A stretch of 64,000 bases of DNA from Pelotalea chapellei. Lineage in GTDB: Bacteria > Desulfobacterota > Desulfuromonadia > Geobacterales > Pseudopelobacteraceae. Numbering within the stretch: the first letter of the stretch is position 1; every line of letters starts with the position of its first letter. Below the pieces are notes generated by a model. It worked only from the letters and a program-made list of their open reading frames with translations. It was not told the DNA's origin and searched no databases. The stretch is from contig NZ_JAHDYS010000002.1 of the NCBI RefSeq assembly GCF_018531195.1, forward strand, positions 278,184 through 342,183. Direction: 5' to 3'. A program made the translations under genes and the position numbers. Below, piece after piece: positions 55,776 to 64,000 of the stretch.

Positions 55776-57055
55776 ACTCTACGATGTTTTATACCGTTAA
55801 AAAAGGAGACTCGTTAAGTGGAATCGCCCGTCGTCATGGTACTTCCATTGAGCAATTGCAGAAAATCAACAGGATACGCAATCCAGATAGAATAAAAGAA
55901 GGTCAGGTCATTGCGTTGAAAGCAAAGGCCGTGTGCAAAGTGGACGTTCAACTGCTGGACCATGAACGCAATCCGATGAAAAACGCTAAAGTCCGCTTAG
56001 AGTACAGCGGCAAAAGCAAACAACTTTCCAGCGGAAATAACGGCAGATTACCGAGCATAATCACTAACACTCCTCAAGATGTGGTTAAAATTTCAATAGC
56101 GCGCATGGATGGCACGTGGAAGCAAATCACGGAAATTGCTTCGGATTGGGGCAATAAACTTGTCACGCTGGTCAGTCCTAAGGTCATGATTGAAACCAAA
56201 ACCATGCCGCATCCTAAAGGCGCGAATGGAAAACCTAAACCTGATCCAGGAAGAGCAAACAAAACGCCTGTTACCCCTCCAAAAAAACCTGAGGCGACAG
56301 ATGCCAAAGGCAAATCACATGGCGATTATGGGGATGGTAAAGGACCAAAATCAGAACATCAAAATGACGAAAATGGTATGCCGATAACAAAAATGACCAA
56401 TGACCAGGTTGGATTGGATTTTCTGGGTGGGTATACCGGAGCGAAAATAACGGAAGATGATTATGAAGATGCTGCAAAACAGTTAGGTTGTGAGGTAGCG
56501 GCTATTAAGGCTGTCGCTGAGGTAGAAACAAAGCAGAGAGCATTCGACGAGAAAAACAGACCTACCATCCTTTATGAGCGGCATCAATTTGCGAAACATA
56601 CTAATCCTGAAAATAAATACAACAAAATCAACCCTGATATTTCAAGTTCAATAGCATATACCTGCGAAAGGAAAACCAAAGGAGGAAGTGTAATACCAAA
56701 CGACGAGAGGTACGGAGCTTATGGGGAAAATCAATACAAGAGACTTGCAAAAGCGTACTCATTGGAAAAAGAGGCTGCATTAAAAAGCTGTTCTTGGGGA
56801 AAATTTCAGATTATGGGTTTCAACTATAAGGCAGCGGGTTTCAATTCGGTCTTATCCTACGTGCAAGCCATGTGTATTTCAGAGCGAGAGCACCTGAAGG
56901 CTTTCGTAAAGTTGGTTAACGCGGATCAAATTGAAAAAAATGCACTTATTAACAAGGACTGGAGGAGATTTGCGAGAAAGTATAACGGATCGAGTTACAA
57001 AAAGAATAAATACGACACAAAATTGCAGGAGGCATACAAAAAATATGCAAATTAA
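55772..57055 (+). CDS. LysM-N-acetylmuramidase, probable T6SS-type cell-wall effector
   Basis: A 427-residue protein. Residues 6-50 are a LysM (FYTVKKGDSLSGIARRHG ... EGQVIALK). Residues 55-140 are a beta-rich carboxypeptidase-regulatory-like domain, and 141-210 a Pro/Lys/Gly-rich linker. Residues 225-425 match the DUF3380 N-acetylmuramidase: AIKAVAEVETKQRAF (Glu250/Glu252 as candidate catalytic residues), PTILYERHQF, SWGKFQIMGFNYKAAGF and DWRRFARKYNGS. It should cut peptidoglycan. It has no signal peptide, so export with PAAR is likely. It starts with GTG overlapping the PAAR stop; ATG at 55784 is possible. Confidence 0.88.
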   Translation: MNSTMFYTVKKGDSLSGIARRHGTSIEQLQKINRIRNPDRIKEGQVIALKAKAVCKVDVQLLDHERNPMKNAKVRLEYSGKSKQLSSGNNGRLPSIITNTPQDVVKISIARMDGTWKQITEIASDWGNKLVTLVSPKVMIETKTMPHPKGANGKPKPDPGRANKTPVTPPKKPEATDAKGKSHGDYGDGKGPKSEHQNDENGMPITKMTNDQVGLDFLGGYTGAKITEDDYEDAAKQLGCEVAAIKAVAEVETKQRAFDEKNRPTILYERHQFAKHTNPENKYNKINPDISSSIAYTCERKTKGGSVIPNDERYGAYGENQYKRLAKAYSLEKEAALKSCSWGKFQIMGFNYKAAGFNSVLSYVQAMCISEREHLKAFVKLVNADQIEKNALINKDWRRFARKYNGSSYKKNKYDTKLQEAYKKYAN

Positions 57056-57656
57056 AATCATAATATTTACACTTGTTTCTATTTTAAATTGTTTAAATGT
57101 GCTTGCTATAGAAAACCCTCCAATAAAGGCTAAGGTAAATCCTATTGATGAAACTATAGCAAAGAAATTCATTCGTAATAATGCAGGTCATATAAATCTT
57201 AAAAATCTGAAAAGTTCAGTCAATATTGAACCAGAACAATCTTTTAAAATAAATATAAGATCGAAAGATATATACATCGTTTCTGCACATAGAAGAACGC
57301 CTAGTGATGACAATTTGTTCACCTGTTCTGTTTTATTGTTTGACCAGTCTGGGGTTATTAAAAGCGCTTTTGATACAATGGGTAATGATGATGAAAAGAG
57401 GCCTTGGTATTGTGATTATGTGGAGGCAATGTCTTTCAAGGATTATTATCTTGATGGGTCCTTGAAGATAATCGGGCTGTACAGAGGTACAGCGCCAAGT
57501 AGCGAGCATTTTATTTTACCCGTAATTATGAAGCTAAATTTTAATAAGCCTTCTTTGGAAATTGACGAAGAATTGACAAGCAAACTGGAAGATGCGGATG
57601 TTACTACTATTCAAGGGGTTAGGTCTTACTTGAAAAAGCATGAAAAGAAGGATTGA
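57045..57656 (+). CDS. Exported candidate immunity protein 1
   Basis: A 203-residue protein with a signal peptide (KIIIFTLVSILNCLNVLAIE) overlapping the 3' end of the muramidase gene by 11 bases. The mature part is AT-rich in coding (Asn/Ile/Lys-rich): IRSKDIYIVSAHRRTPSDDN, FTCSVLLFDQSG, YCDYVEAMSFKDYYLDGSLKII and a C-terminal VTTIQGVRSYLKKHEKK. No family is recognised. Periplasmic location and position next to a cell-wall effector suggest immunity. The next gene is its paralogue. Confidence 0.7.
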   Translation: MQIKIIIFTLVSILNCLNVLAIENPPIKAKVNPIDETIAKKFIRNNAGHINLKNLKSSVNIEPEQSFKINIRSKDIYIVSAHRRTPSDDNLFTCSVLLFDQSGVIKSAFDTMGNDDEKRPWYCDYVEAMSFKDYYLDGSLKIIGLYRGTAPSSEHFILPVIMKLNFNKPSLEIDEELTSKLEDADVTTIQGVRSYLKKHEKKD

Positions 57657-57717
57657 GTGCAGATATCCTCTATCCTAAAGCAAGAAATGAAAGTGGAGGT
57701 AGTAGGTTTTAAAAGAT

Positions 57718-58281
57718 ATGCGAAATAAAACAATTCTACTCATAATCTGTTGTATGTTTAATTGTCTTCAAGCATTTGCTTTGGAAAATAAAACTCAAAT
57801 CAATGTAAAACCAATTGATAGGGCTATGACTGAAAAACTTATTATTAGCCTGGTAGATAATAATGATTACATTGAACCGGATGATCAATCTTTTCAGTTA
57901 ACTATTAAACCCAAAATTTTTTACATAATTTCAGGCACTCGAGAATCTAAAATAAGAGCAAATCTTCATAGATGTGGCATTTTACTTTTCGATGAGGGAG
58001 GAAAAGTTAAGAGTGTGTTTAGCACCTTAGCGCCTAAAAATGATGAAAGTTTCTGGACCTGTGACGGCACTGAAGCCATATCATTTAAAGATCATTACCC
58101 TGATGGCAGCCTTAAAATAATTGTTCTTTATAATGTTACACCTCCTAGCAACGAGCGCTTCATCTTGCCAGTAATATTAAAGTTTGATTTAAAGAACTCC
58201 TCTTTGGGAATTGATGAAGATTTGACCAGAAAGCTGAAAAATGTTGATATTACAACAATTCAAGAGTTCGGTCTTTCTTGA
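57718..58281 (+). CDS. Exported candidate immunity protein 2 (paralogue, C-terminus frameshifted)
   Basis: A 187-residue paralogue of the previous gene: signal peptide (LLIICCMFNCLQAFALE), FDEGGKVKSVFSTL, TCDGTEAISFKDHYPDGSLKII, then VDITTIQEFGLS. After TTIQE the neighbouring frame continues SVFLEKHEKK to a TGA at 58298-58300, matching the paralogue's SYLKKHEKK. A single-base indel near 58265 has therefore replaced the last residues. The protein is probably folded but altered at its end. Confidence 0.65.
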   Translation: MRNKTILLIICCMFNCLQAFALENKTQINVKPIDRAMTEKLIISLVDNNDYIEPDDQSFQLTIKPKIFYIISGTRESKIRANLHRCGILLFDEGGKVKSVFSTLAPKNDESFWTCDGTEAISFKDHYPDGSLKIIVLYNVTPPSNERFILPVILKFDLKNSSLGIDEDLTRKLKNVDITTIQEFGLS

Positions 58282-58406
58282 AAAACACGAAAAAAAATGA
58301 GTTTGCCTTAGAAAAATAGAAGTAGAATTGACTTTATTCCATTGAATGGACGTATTTTAAATTATATAATCCTGAAAGTTACAAAGTTAATCGGTGTAAT
58401 ACTAAA

Positions 58407-59027
58407 GTGGAAAAAGCATACAAAGTGTTAAGTACAATTTTCGTATTTATACTCCTTCTATTTGCGTTACCAGTATTAGCAGAAGAAGATATTTACATCC
58501 CCATGAATAAACTTCCTCATGAAGTAAGACCGTTTGTTACAAAAGGAATGAAAGCTTTGTCTTTTGTTAGTGCCGATCTGAATGGAGACGGTTTTAAAGA
58601 TTTTATACTTGTTTTAGAACGGCAGAAATCAAACCATGCTGACATAGTTGATAGACAGAGACCTTTTTTATTGCTGATACGTCAGTCAGACAAAAAACTA
58701 AAAGAATGCAAGCGTAATGACAGGATTGTCTACTGTTCCACCTGTGGTGGAATGATGGGAGATCCATTTCAGGAAGTACGGGCAGGGAAAAAGACATTTA
58801 CTGTATCGCAGTCTGGAGGAAGTGCATGGCGTTGGAGTGTTGACTATACTTTTAACTATTCTCGATTGGATAAAACTTGGCAACTTGTGCGAGTTAAGGA
58901 GGAAAGTTTCCATGCAAGCGATCCAGATAACGGGAAGACGGAAGTATTTATTCCAAATAAAGATTACGGCAAGATAGACATTGCAGATTTTAATCCTGAG
59001 AAATGGAAGGGCCAAGGACAAAAATAA
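58407..59027 (+). CDS. Exported protein in the muramidase island (third immunity candidate)
   Basis: A 206-residue protein starting with GTG. It has a signal peptide (VFILLLFALPVLAEED), then FVSADLNGDGFKDFILVLER (an FG-GAP/VCBS-like, calcium-loop-like element) and SQSGGSAWRWSVDYTFNYSR. The motif layout is unlike that of the two paralogues. It is AT-rich and directly downstream of them. A second specificity of immunity or an accessory role is possible. Confidence 0.6.
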   Translation: MEKAYKVLSTIFVFILLLFALPVLAEEDIYIPMNKLPHEVRPFVTKGMKALSFVSADLNGDGFKDFILVLERQKSNHADIVDRQRPFLLLIRQSDKKLKECKRNDRIVYCSTCGGMMGDPFQEVRAGKKTFTVSQSGGSAWRWSVDYTFNYSRLDKTWQLVRVKEESFHASDPDNGKTEVFIPNKDYGKIDIADFNPEKWKGQGQK

Positions 59028-59071
59028 GCATAGATTCTCAGGGGATTAGCTATTCAACTACCGGAGGCCAT

Positions 59072-59830
59072 CTAATGCGACAGATTCTGATAAATCAACC
59101 GCGCCACCAGCGCCAGCACCATGGTGATGAATACCGGTCTGATAAATGCTGTACCCCGGGTGATGACCAGTCTTGATCCGATTCTGGCACCCATGAATTG
59201 TCCGATCCCCATTACAATTCCTTCCAGAAACCGCACCTGCCCGACTGAAAGAAAGAAGACCAGCGCCACGAAATTGCTGGTGAAGTTCATTACTTTTGTG
59301 GTGGCGGTTGCTCTCAGCATTGAACAGCCCAACAGCATCATTAGCGCCATTGTCCAGAACGAGCCGGTTCCCGGACCGAAAAAACCATCGTAAAAGCCGA
59401 TCGACAATCCAAACACAAAATAGAATGGTCCCTGCTTCATGCGGGCGTGGGAATCTTCCGCACCCAGTTTGGGGGAGAGGAGCGTGTACAGTGCAATCAG
59501 GGCCAGGAGCCAGGGGATCAACTGTTTGAGAAGTGTTGCATCCAGAAGTTGCACCGCCCAGACACCAAGTGCCGCACCGATTGTCGTCCAGATGATACCG
59601 GTCCAGCAGTCACTCATCTTGACTGTTCCCGCCCGGACAAAGTGCAGCATGGCGCTGCCGGAGCCGAAGGATGCCTGCAGCTTGTTGGTTCCCAGCGCAA
59701 TCTGGGGGGGCAGGCCGATGCCCATCAGCACCGGTACTGTGATCAGTCCTCCGCCGCCGGCGATGGAGTCGACCAGGCCGGCGACAAAGGCGGCTCCAAA
59801 GAGCAGCGCCAGTTGGATTTCAGCAGACAC
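59072..59830 (-). CDS. TSUP/TauE-SafE family membrane transporter
   Basis: A 252-residue membrane protein with about seven to eight helices. The family signature FVAGLVDSIAGGGGLITVP is at the N-terminus, and SIGFYDGFFGPGTGSFW repeats it in the second half. TSUP proteins export sulfite, sulfoacetate or related anions. It is the last gene of the minus-strand amino-acid transporter run, five bases after the permease, so co-transcription is likely, but its substrate is unknown. Confidence 0.85.
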   Translation of the reverse strand: MSAEIQLALLFGAAFVAGLVDSIAGGGGLITVPVLMGIGLPPQIALGTNKLQASFGSGSAMLHFVRAGTVKMSDCWTGIIWTTIGAALGVWAVQLLDATLLKQLIPWLLALIALYTLLSPKLGAEDSHARMKQGPFYFVFGLSIGFYDGFFGPGTGSFWTMALMMLLGCSMLRATATTKVMNFTSNFVALVFFLSVGQVRFLEGIVMGIGQFMGARIGSRLVITRGTAFIRPVFITMVLALVARLIYQNLSH

Positions 59831-59835
59831 TTCGT

Positions 59836-60534
59836 TCAGATCGCCTTGCGCCAGGCAAGACGTCCTTCCAGCCAGCGGGAGAGGGAGGTGAAGGCATAGC
59901 AGAGGATGAAGTAGACGATGGCGATGAAGACGAAAATTTCAGTCGGGAAGGCCATGGTGCGGTTATTGATCTGGGTCGCAACGTGGGTCAGTTCCGAAAC
60001 GCCGACAATGAATGCCAGCGACGTATCCTTGATCAGCGAGACGAACTGGTTGACGAACGAGGGAATCATGTTGCGCAGTCCCTGGGGCAGGATGATGTAG
60101 CGCATGGTCTGCCAGTGGGTCAGCCCTGTGGAGATGGCCGCTTCAGTCTGTCCTTTGGGGATGCCTTCGATACCGGCCACGACGATGCGCGACATGTAGG
60201 CCGAGGTAAACAGGGTCAGGGCCATGATCACGGTATTATTCTCGGCCACCTTGCCGAAGAGGGCCGGCATCAGAAAGTACATCCAGAAGATGACCATCAG
60301 TAGTGGCATGCCGCGGATCAGGTTGATGAAGGCGAGCACCGGATAGCGCACCACCGGGTAACGGGAGATGCTTAAAAGCCCCAATAGGAGGCCCCCGATG
60401 AAGGAGAGGACGCATGAAACAGCAGCCAGATACAGTGTGAGGCCGACCCCTCCCAGGGGACCATGGGGGAAGCGGCCGATCATGAAATAGGTGAAATTGT
60501 CGGTGATGACCGATATGTTGAAGAACTGTTCCAT
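59836..60534 (-). CDS. Amino-acid ABC transporter permease (GltK-like)
   Basis: A 232-residue permease of the His/Glu/Gln family. The EAA loop is EGIPKGQTEAAISTGLTHWQTMRYIILPQG, and at least five membrane helices are seen (for example LTLYLAAVSCVLSFIGGLLLGLL). It forms a pair with the permease at 60536 and works with the solute-binding protein and ATPase upstream. The set matches GltIJKL-type glutamate/aspartate importers. Confidence 0.88.
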   Translation of the reverse strand: MEQFFNISVITDNFTYFMIGRFPHGPLGGVGLTLYLAAVSCVLSFIGGLLLGLLSISRYPVVRYPVLAFINLIRGMPLLMVIFWMYFLMPALFGKVAENNTVIMALTLFTSAYMSRIVVAGIEGIPKGQTEAAISTGLTHWQTMRYIILPQGLRNMIPSFVNQFVSLIKDTSLAFIVGVSELTHVATQINNRTMAFPTEIFVFIAIVYFILCYAFTSLSRWLEGRLAWRKAI

Positions 60535-60535
60535 C

Positions 60536-61243
60536 TCAGGCTGCCTTATGTAGGTTGAGGACTTTTTCGTTGTACAGATTAACCAGTGAGGTAATCACGA
60601 TCGAGAGCACCAGATAGACGACGGTGGCTGCGGTAAAGGCTTCAAAGCCCTTGAAGGTGTAGCTTTCCACCTGGCGGGCCTGGTAGGTCATCTCCATGAC
60701 TCCGATGGTCATGGCCAGGGATGAGTTCTTGGCCAGGTTGAGGAACTGGTTGACCAGTGGTGGGATCGTAATGCGCACCGCCTGGGGCAGGATGATATAC
60801 TGCATCGATCGCAGGTAAGAGAAGCCGGCGCTGCGGGCGGCTTCCATCTGTTCCTTCGGAATCGAGAGTATGCCGGAGCGGATATCCTCGGCGATAAAGG
60901 CGGAGGTGTAAATGGTCAATGCGATGACGCCGGCAGCAAACTCGAAATTGGTGCTGACCAGCCAGTCATTGATGACGGCAGGCAGGATCTTGTAGGAACC
61001 GAAGTACCAGAAGAAGATCTGCACCAGCAGGGGAGTGTTGCGGTAAAACTCCAGGTATGCATGGGCAATCCAGCGTATTGGCCGGCTGTGTGACATGCGC
61101 ATGATCGCGATCACCAGCCCCAGGATGAAGGCCAGCACAATTGAGATACATGACAGCTTGAGCGTTGTGATCAGACCTGAGACCAGCCAGTCAAAGTATT
61201 TGCCGGAGGTAACGACCGACCAGTCGAATTGGTAGTTAAGCAC
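60536..61243 (-). CDS. Amino-acid ABC transporter permease (GltJ-like)
   Basis: A permease of about 235 residues. The typical start VLNYQFDWSVVTSGKYFDWLVSGL and the EAA loop LSIPKEQMEAARSAGFSYLRSMQYIILPQ are clear. I favour the GTG at 61243, since GGGG lies six bases upstream and this matches the family N-terminus; ATG at 61291 would add 16 residues and overlap the intercistronic hairpin. It is one base upstream of its partner permease. Confidence 0.85.
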   Translation of the reverse strand: MLNYQFDWSVVTSGKYFDWLVSGLITTLKLSCISIVLAFILGLVIAIMRMSHSRPIRWIAHAYLEFYRNTPLLVQIFFWYFGSYKILPAVINDWLVSTNFEFAAGVIALTIYTSAFIAEDIRSGILSIPKEQMEAARSAGFSYLRSMQYIILPQAVRITIPPLVNQFLNLAKNSSLAMTIGVMEMTYQARQVESYTFKGFEAFTAATVVYLVLSIVITSLVNLYNEKVLNLHKAA

Positions 61244-61271
61244 GAAAAACCCCAGTGAAGTGTGAAGAAGC

Positions 61272-61299
61272 GGGGGGTGATGAAATATCATCACCCCCC
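61272..61299 (-). terminator. Perfect 12-bp intercistronic hairpin after the solute-binding protein gene
   Basis: GGGGGGTGATGA (61272-61283) and its exact complement (61288-61299) enclose a four-base loop AATA. No U-run follows on the minus strand. It sits between the binding-protein stop and the permease start, where such hairpins stabilise the upstream message or attenuate read-through. Confidence 0.75.
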
Positions 61300-61311
61300 A
61301 ATGTGTTTTTG

Positions 61312-62127
61312 TTATTTGTCGGCAGTGATCTTGAAGTTGCGGTTCAGGTGGTACTGGGTCTGGGGGCCAAACCACTTGTTGAAGATGGCTTTGGCTTCGC
61401 CGCTCTTTTCCATTTCCAGGAGGGTCTTGTTGACGAAATTGACAAAGTTGGTATCGCCTTTGCGCATGCCTAGACCGTACGGCTCATCGGAAATCTGGAG
61501 ATTCGGGATTTCGAAATTTGCCTTGTTGGGTGCTTTGGCGAGTATGCCGGCCAGAATAGCTTCGTCGGTGGTCACGGCGGCTACCTTGCCCTGCTGGAGC
61601 GCAAGGAATGCCTGGGGGTAATCATCAAAGGAAAGCACGGTGGCGGAAGGAATCGCTTTCTTCACATTCTGCTCGGAAGTGGATCCCTTGGCTGTGCCGA
61701 TCTTTTTGCCCTCCAGATCTTTCAGGCTCTTGACGCTGCCTTTTTTGGTGATAAACTTCTGGCCGGTGAAGAAGTAGGTATGGCTGAAATCGATCACCTT
61801 GGCGCGCTCGGGATTCTTGGTCATCGTAGCTGCAATGATGTCTATGTGGCTTTCCTGCAGCTGCGGCATGCGGCTTGCGGAAGTGACCGGCTTCAGTTCA
61901 ACTTTGACTCCCATCTTCTTGGCGATTGCATTGACGAAATCGATGTCATAGCCGACGATCTGGCGGCTCTTTTCATCGATGTAGCCGAAGGGGGGCAGCG
62001 AATCCTTTACGCCGGCGACCAGCACCCCTTTTTTCTTCGCATCAACCAGTGTGTCGCCTGCCAGGGCCGCCTTGGCGGTGATCGCGGTAAGTACCGTGAC
62101 CATCAACATTGTTACCAGTTTCTTCAT
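61312..62127 (-). CDS. Periplasmic amino-acid-binding protein (GltI-like)
   Basis: A 271-residue solute-binding protein with a signal peptide (LVTMLMVTVLTAITAKAALAG) and a PBPb fold: VKDSLPPFGYIDEKSRQIVGYDIDFV, GSVKSLKDLEGKKIGTAKGSTSE and ISDEPYGLGMRKGD. This family binds glutamate, aspartate or glutamine in the periplasm. GGAGGAAA is the ribosome site. It follows the ATPase gene and is followed by a strong hairpin. Confidence 0.92.
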   Translation of the reverse strand: MKKLVTMLMVTVLTAITAKAALAGDTLVDAKKKGVLVAGVKDSLPPFGYIDEKSRQIVGYDIDFVNAIAKKMGVKVELKPVTSASRMPQLQESHIDIIAATMTKNPERAKVIDFSHTYFFTGQKFITKKGSVKSLKDLEGKKIGTAKGSTSEQNVKKAIPSATVLSFDDYPQAFLALQQGKVAAVTTDEAILAGILAKAPNKANFEIPNLQISDEPYGLGMRKGDTNFVNFVNKTLLEMEKSGEAKAIFNKWFGPQTQYHLNRNFKITADK

Positions 62128-62185
62128 CTGTGTTTCCTCCTTTTAGTGGTGGGTACTGCAGAATAACCGGATTTGCTGTTTGACT

Positions 62186-62932
62186 TCAGGGACATTCGCA
62201 CTGCATCGGTGTCAAGAGCTGGCGCAGGAACTGCTGGGCGCGCTCATGCTTCGGATTGCCGAAAAACTCATTGGGGGGAGCCTCTTCAAGTATGGCGCCA
62301 TGATCCATGAAAACAACCCTGTGGGCAACCTCGCGGGCAAAGCCCATTTCGTGGGTGACAACCACCATGGTCATGCCGGAAAGCGCCAGATCCTTCATGA
62401 CCGCCAGCACCTCGCCGATCATCTCCGGATCAAGAGCTGAGGTTGGCTCATCAAACAACATGATGCGCGGCTTCATTGCCAGGCCGCGGGCAATGGCGAC
62501 ACGCTGCTGTTGTCCGCCCGAGAGTTGCAGTGGATAGGCGTCACGCTTTTCAGCCAGTCCGACCCGCTCCAGAAGGGCCATGGCCTGTTTTTCGGCTTCT
62601 GCCCGGGGCGTTTTGCGGATCTTGATCGGAGCAAGGGTGATGTTGTTGATTACTGAGAGGTGCGGATAGAGGTTGAACTGCTGGAAAACGAAGCCGATTT
62701 CAGCACGCAGTTTGTTGATGTCCGCTTTCTTGTCCGACAGATTGATGCCGTCAACAATCAGCTCGCCCTGATTAATCGGTTCCAGCTGGTTGATGGTGCG
62801 GATCAGGGTGGATTTGCCCGAGCCTGAAGGACCGCAGACTACCAGAACTTCACCCGGCGTAACATGCAGATTAATATCATTGAGCACATGCAAAGTTTTA
62901 AACCATTTGTGGACACCTTTGAAGGTGATCAT
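62186..62932 (-). CDS. Amino-acid ABC transporter ATPase (GltL/GlnQ-like)
   Basis: A 248-residue ABC ATPase of the polar amino-acid family: Walker [10 protein letters not shown], signature [16 protein letters not shown], Walker [13 protein letters not shown], and the H-loop [21 protein letters not shown]. It leads the operon; the 58-base gap to the binding-protein gene contains its ribosome site. A promoter should lie in 62933-63043, but I cannot point to a convincing one. Confidence 0.95.
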   Translation of the reverse strand: MITFKGVHKWFKTLHVLNDINLHVTPGEVLVVCGPSGSGKSTLIRTINQLEPINQGELIVDGINLSDKKADINKLRAEIGFVFQQFNLYPHLSVINNITLAPIKIRKTPRAEAEKQAMALLERVGLAEKRDAYPLQLSGGQQQRVAIARGLAMKPRIMLFDEPTSALDPEMIGEVLAVMKDLALSGMTMVVVTHEMGFAREVAHRVVFMDHGAILEEAPPNEFFGNPKHERAQQFLRQLLTPMQCECP

Positions 62933-63043
62933 TAGAAGTTCTCCTGAAACACTTTTTGAATAGAAGTCAAACAGATATAGCGTATACCACGTAACCTGTC
63001 CCGCTTCAACGCAGAAACATTAAAATGCAGACGGATGGGATTG

Positions 63044-63811
63044 TCAGGATTTATCCTTTGGCAGTTTGTTCGTCAGCCTGAGCAGGCCATCAAGAATGGT
63101 CAGCGGATGGGGTGGACATCCGGGGATGTACAGGTCTACCGGCAGGATGCCCTCTATGCCGTTGCGTACTTCCGGAGAATTCATGAAGGGCCCGCCGCTG
63201 ATGGCGCAGGCCCCGCAGGCGACCACTATTTTGGGTGCAGGAATCGCCTCATAGGTCATCATCAGCGCCTCGTACATGTGTTCCGTCACCGGCCCGGTTA
63301 CCCAGAGTCCGTCTGCGTGGCGTGGTGAGGCAACAAACTGGATGCCGAAGCGTCCCACATCCCAGCCGATGGTGGAGAGTACATTGGTGTCTGCCTCACA
63401 GGCATTGCAACCGCCCGCAACCACCGAGCGGAATTTGAGTGAGCGTCCGAACAGGGAGAGCAGTTTTTTCTCCAGCGCCTGGGCCATGCAGCGTGGCTCT
63501 CCTTCCGTTACAATCAGATCTTCCCGGCGATTTGCTGCCAGAACCGCATCATTGCTGAACTGTACTCCTCCCTGACAGGCCTGCACGCATTCCGGACAAA
63601 AGAGACATTTTCCCAGATCGATTGACAAGCGTGGCGTGGATGAAATTGCTCCTGTCGGACAGGCGGCAGCACATGCCAGGCATCCGGCAGGACAGGCAGC
63701 GCTGTTCAGCCGCGGATAGCCGCGAAACCGCTCAGGAAGCTGAATCGGCTCCCTGGGATAGCGTGTTGTGCGATGTCCCTGCTTGATGCGGGAGACTATT
63801 GCGTGGATCAT
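63044..63811 (-). CDS. Ferredoxin-NuoB fusion (hydrogenase/formate-hydrogenlyase-like small subunit)
   Basis: A 255-residue protein. Residues 35-90 contain two 4Fe-4S motifs (CPAGCLACAAACPTGA and CLFCPECVQACQGG). The rest is a NuoB/HycG-like small subunit: GGCNACEADTNVLST, GIQFVASPRHADGLWVTGPVT, VACGACAISGG and YIPGCPPHPLTILDGLL, the cysteines for the N2-like cluster. This architecture fits energy-conserving hydrogenase-related complexes of Geobacter. Partner subunits would be expected upstream, beyond the window. GGAGAA precedes the ATG at 63811. Confidence 0.85.
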   Translation of the reverse strand: MIHAIVSRIKQGHRTTRYPREPIQLPERFRGYPRLNSAACPAGCLACAAACPTGAISSTPRLSIDLGKCLFCPECVQACQGGVQFSNDAVLAANRREDLIVTEGEPRCMAQALEKKLLSLFGRSLKFRSVVAGGCNACEADTNVLSTIGWDVGRFGIQFVASPRHADGLWVTGPVTEHMYEALMMTYEAIPAPKIVVACGACAISGGPFMNSPEVRNGIEGILPVDLYIPGCPPHPLTILDGLLRLTNKLPKDKS

Positions 63812-63828
63812 ATGGTTCTCCGGAAAAG

Positions 63829-64000
63829 ATTTGTTGAAAAACAGCCATCTCGCCGCCGTCCTCGAAACCCGCCTTGTGCGGCGTAGCGCTGCGGCCCTCA
63901 CCCAATCCCTCTCCCATAGGGAGAGCAACTGTGTTAGGTGTCAAGAGGTGTTATGTGTGTTGCATGAAATTCGGGTCCCACGGCACCATGTTTTTCAGCA
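63829..64000. repeat. Second copy of the dispersed MITE-like repeat, entering from the window edge
   Basis: From TTGTTGAAAAACAGCC at 63831 to about 63917 the sequence follows the left 85 bases of the element at 33137, including the words CATCTCGCCGCCGTCCTC and GCGGCGTAGCGCTGCGGCC. Interior sequence then diverges. The last bases, ATGTTTTTCAGCA, complement the left end (TGCTGAAAAACAT against TGTTGAAAAACAG), so the right terminus may be at or beyond the window edge. Confidence 0.6.

Noticed and set aside
59121..59899. Several plus-strand open frames opposite the TSUP gene
   Set aside because: Shadows of the membrane protein on the other strand, without ribosome sites or conserved motifs.

Overview
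The window looks like chromosome of a Geobacter-like deltaproteobacterium (Geobacterales/Desulfuromonadales). This is inferred from gene content and order (smc-roadblock-ftsY-zap genes-5-FCL-rny-ymdB-tyrS; a linked tetrapyrrole cluster; an Ehr/formate-hydrogenlyase-like iron-sulfur subunit) and from intergenic repeats of a style I associate with these genomes. No species can be named from the sequence alone. Most of the window is dense housekeeping DNA, interrupted by a few accessory patches.

Layout. 1-8.4 kb: macro-domain protein, SDR, DUF2795 protein, HAD hydrolase, ABC-F ATPase, FKBP-type protein, zinc-less Fpg-like glycosylase, aspartase, NifU-like protein. 8.5-14.6 kb: a decayed defence/toxin-antitoxin patch with a broken Phd/YefM-like antitoxin, the tail of a winged-helix protein, a frameshifted DUF2357/PD-(D/E)xK nuclease, two truncated copies of an HNH-RhuM module around an intact ParE-type TA pair, an apparently intact nucleotidyltransferase/HEPN-like pair with a tandem-repeat upstream site, and a deleted second copy of the ParE-type module. 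14.7-26.6 kb: chromosome segregation, protein targeting, division and RNA-turnover genes (smc, ftsY, zap genes, a probable structured RNA, 5-FCL, rny, ymdB, tyrS, ABC-F). 26.7-36.2 kb: cold-shock protein, hslO, truA, two thioredoxin-fold genes, then siroheme/haem genes (Met8-type, cytochrome c assembly, hemA, sfsA, hemC, cobA-hemD fusion) and tRNA-Pro(CGG). A MITE-like element sits between sfsA and hemC.

36.4-46.6 kb: nadA with a structured leader, a membrane adenylate cyclase, DUF72, HicBA, a repeat-flanked threonine aldolase, an ECF sigma factor with a secreted protein, and a secreted metalloprotease with a CFI-box C-terminus. 46.7-55 kb: metK, leuB, two small unknown genes, two tandem aspartate-semialdehyde dehydrogenase homologues (the second lacks the catalytic cysteine), a U32 protein and a secreted nuclease. 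55.2-59 kb: an AT-rich island with a PAAR protein, a LysM-muramidase and three exported candidate immunity proteins. 59-64 kb: a TSUP transporter, a Glt-type amino-acid ABC transporter and a ferredoxin-NuoB-like subunit whose upstream side carries a second copy of the dispersed repeat.

The best candidates for under-described biology are the nucleotidyltransferase/HEPN-like pair (12980-14292), the orphan PAAR-muramidase island with multiple immunity candidates (55188-59027), the cysteine-less ASADH paralogue (50914-51933), the long structured RNA between zapA and 5-FCL (20412-20719) and the mutually exclusive pairings upstream of nadA.
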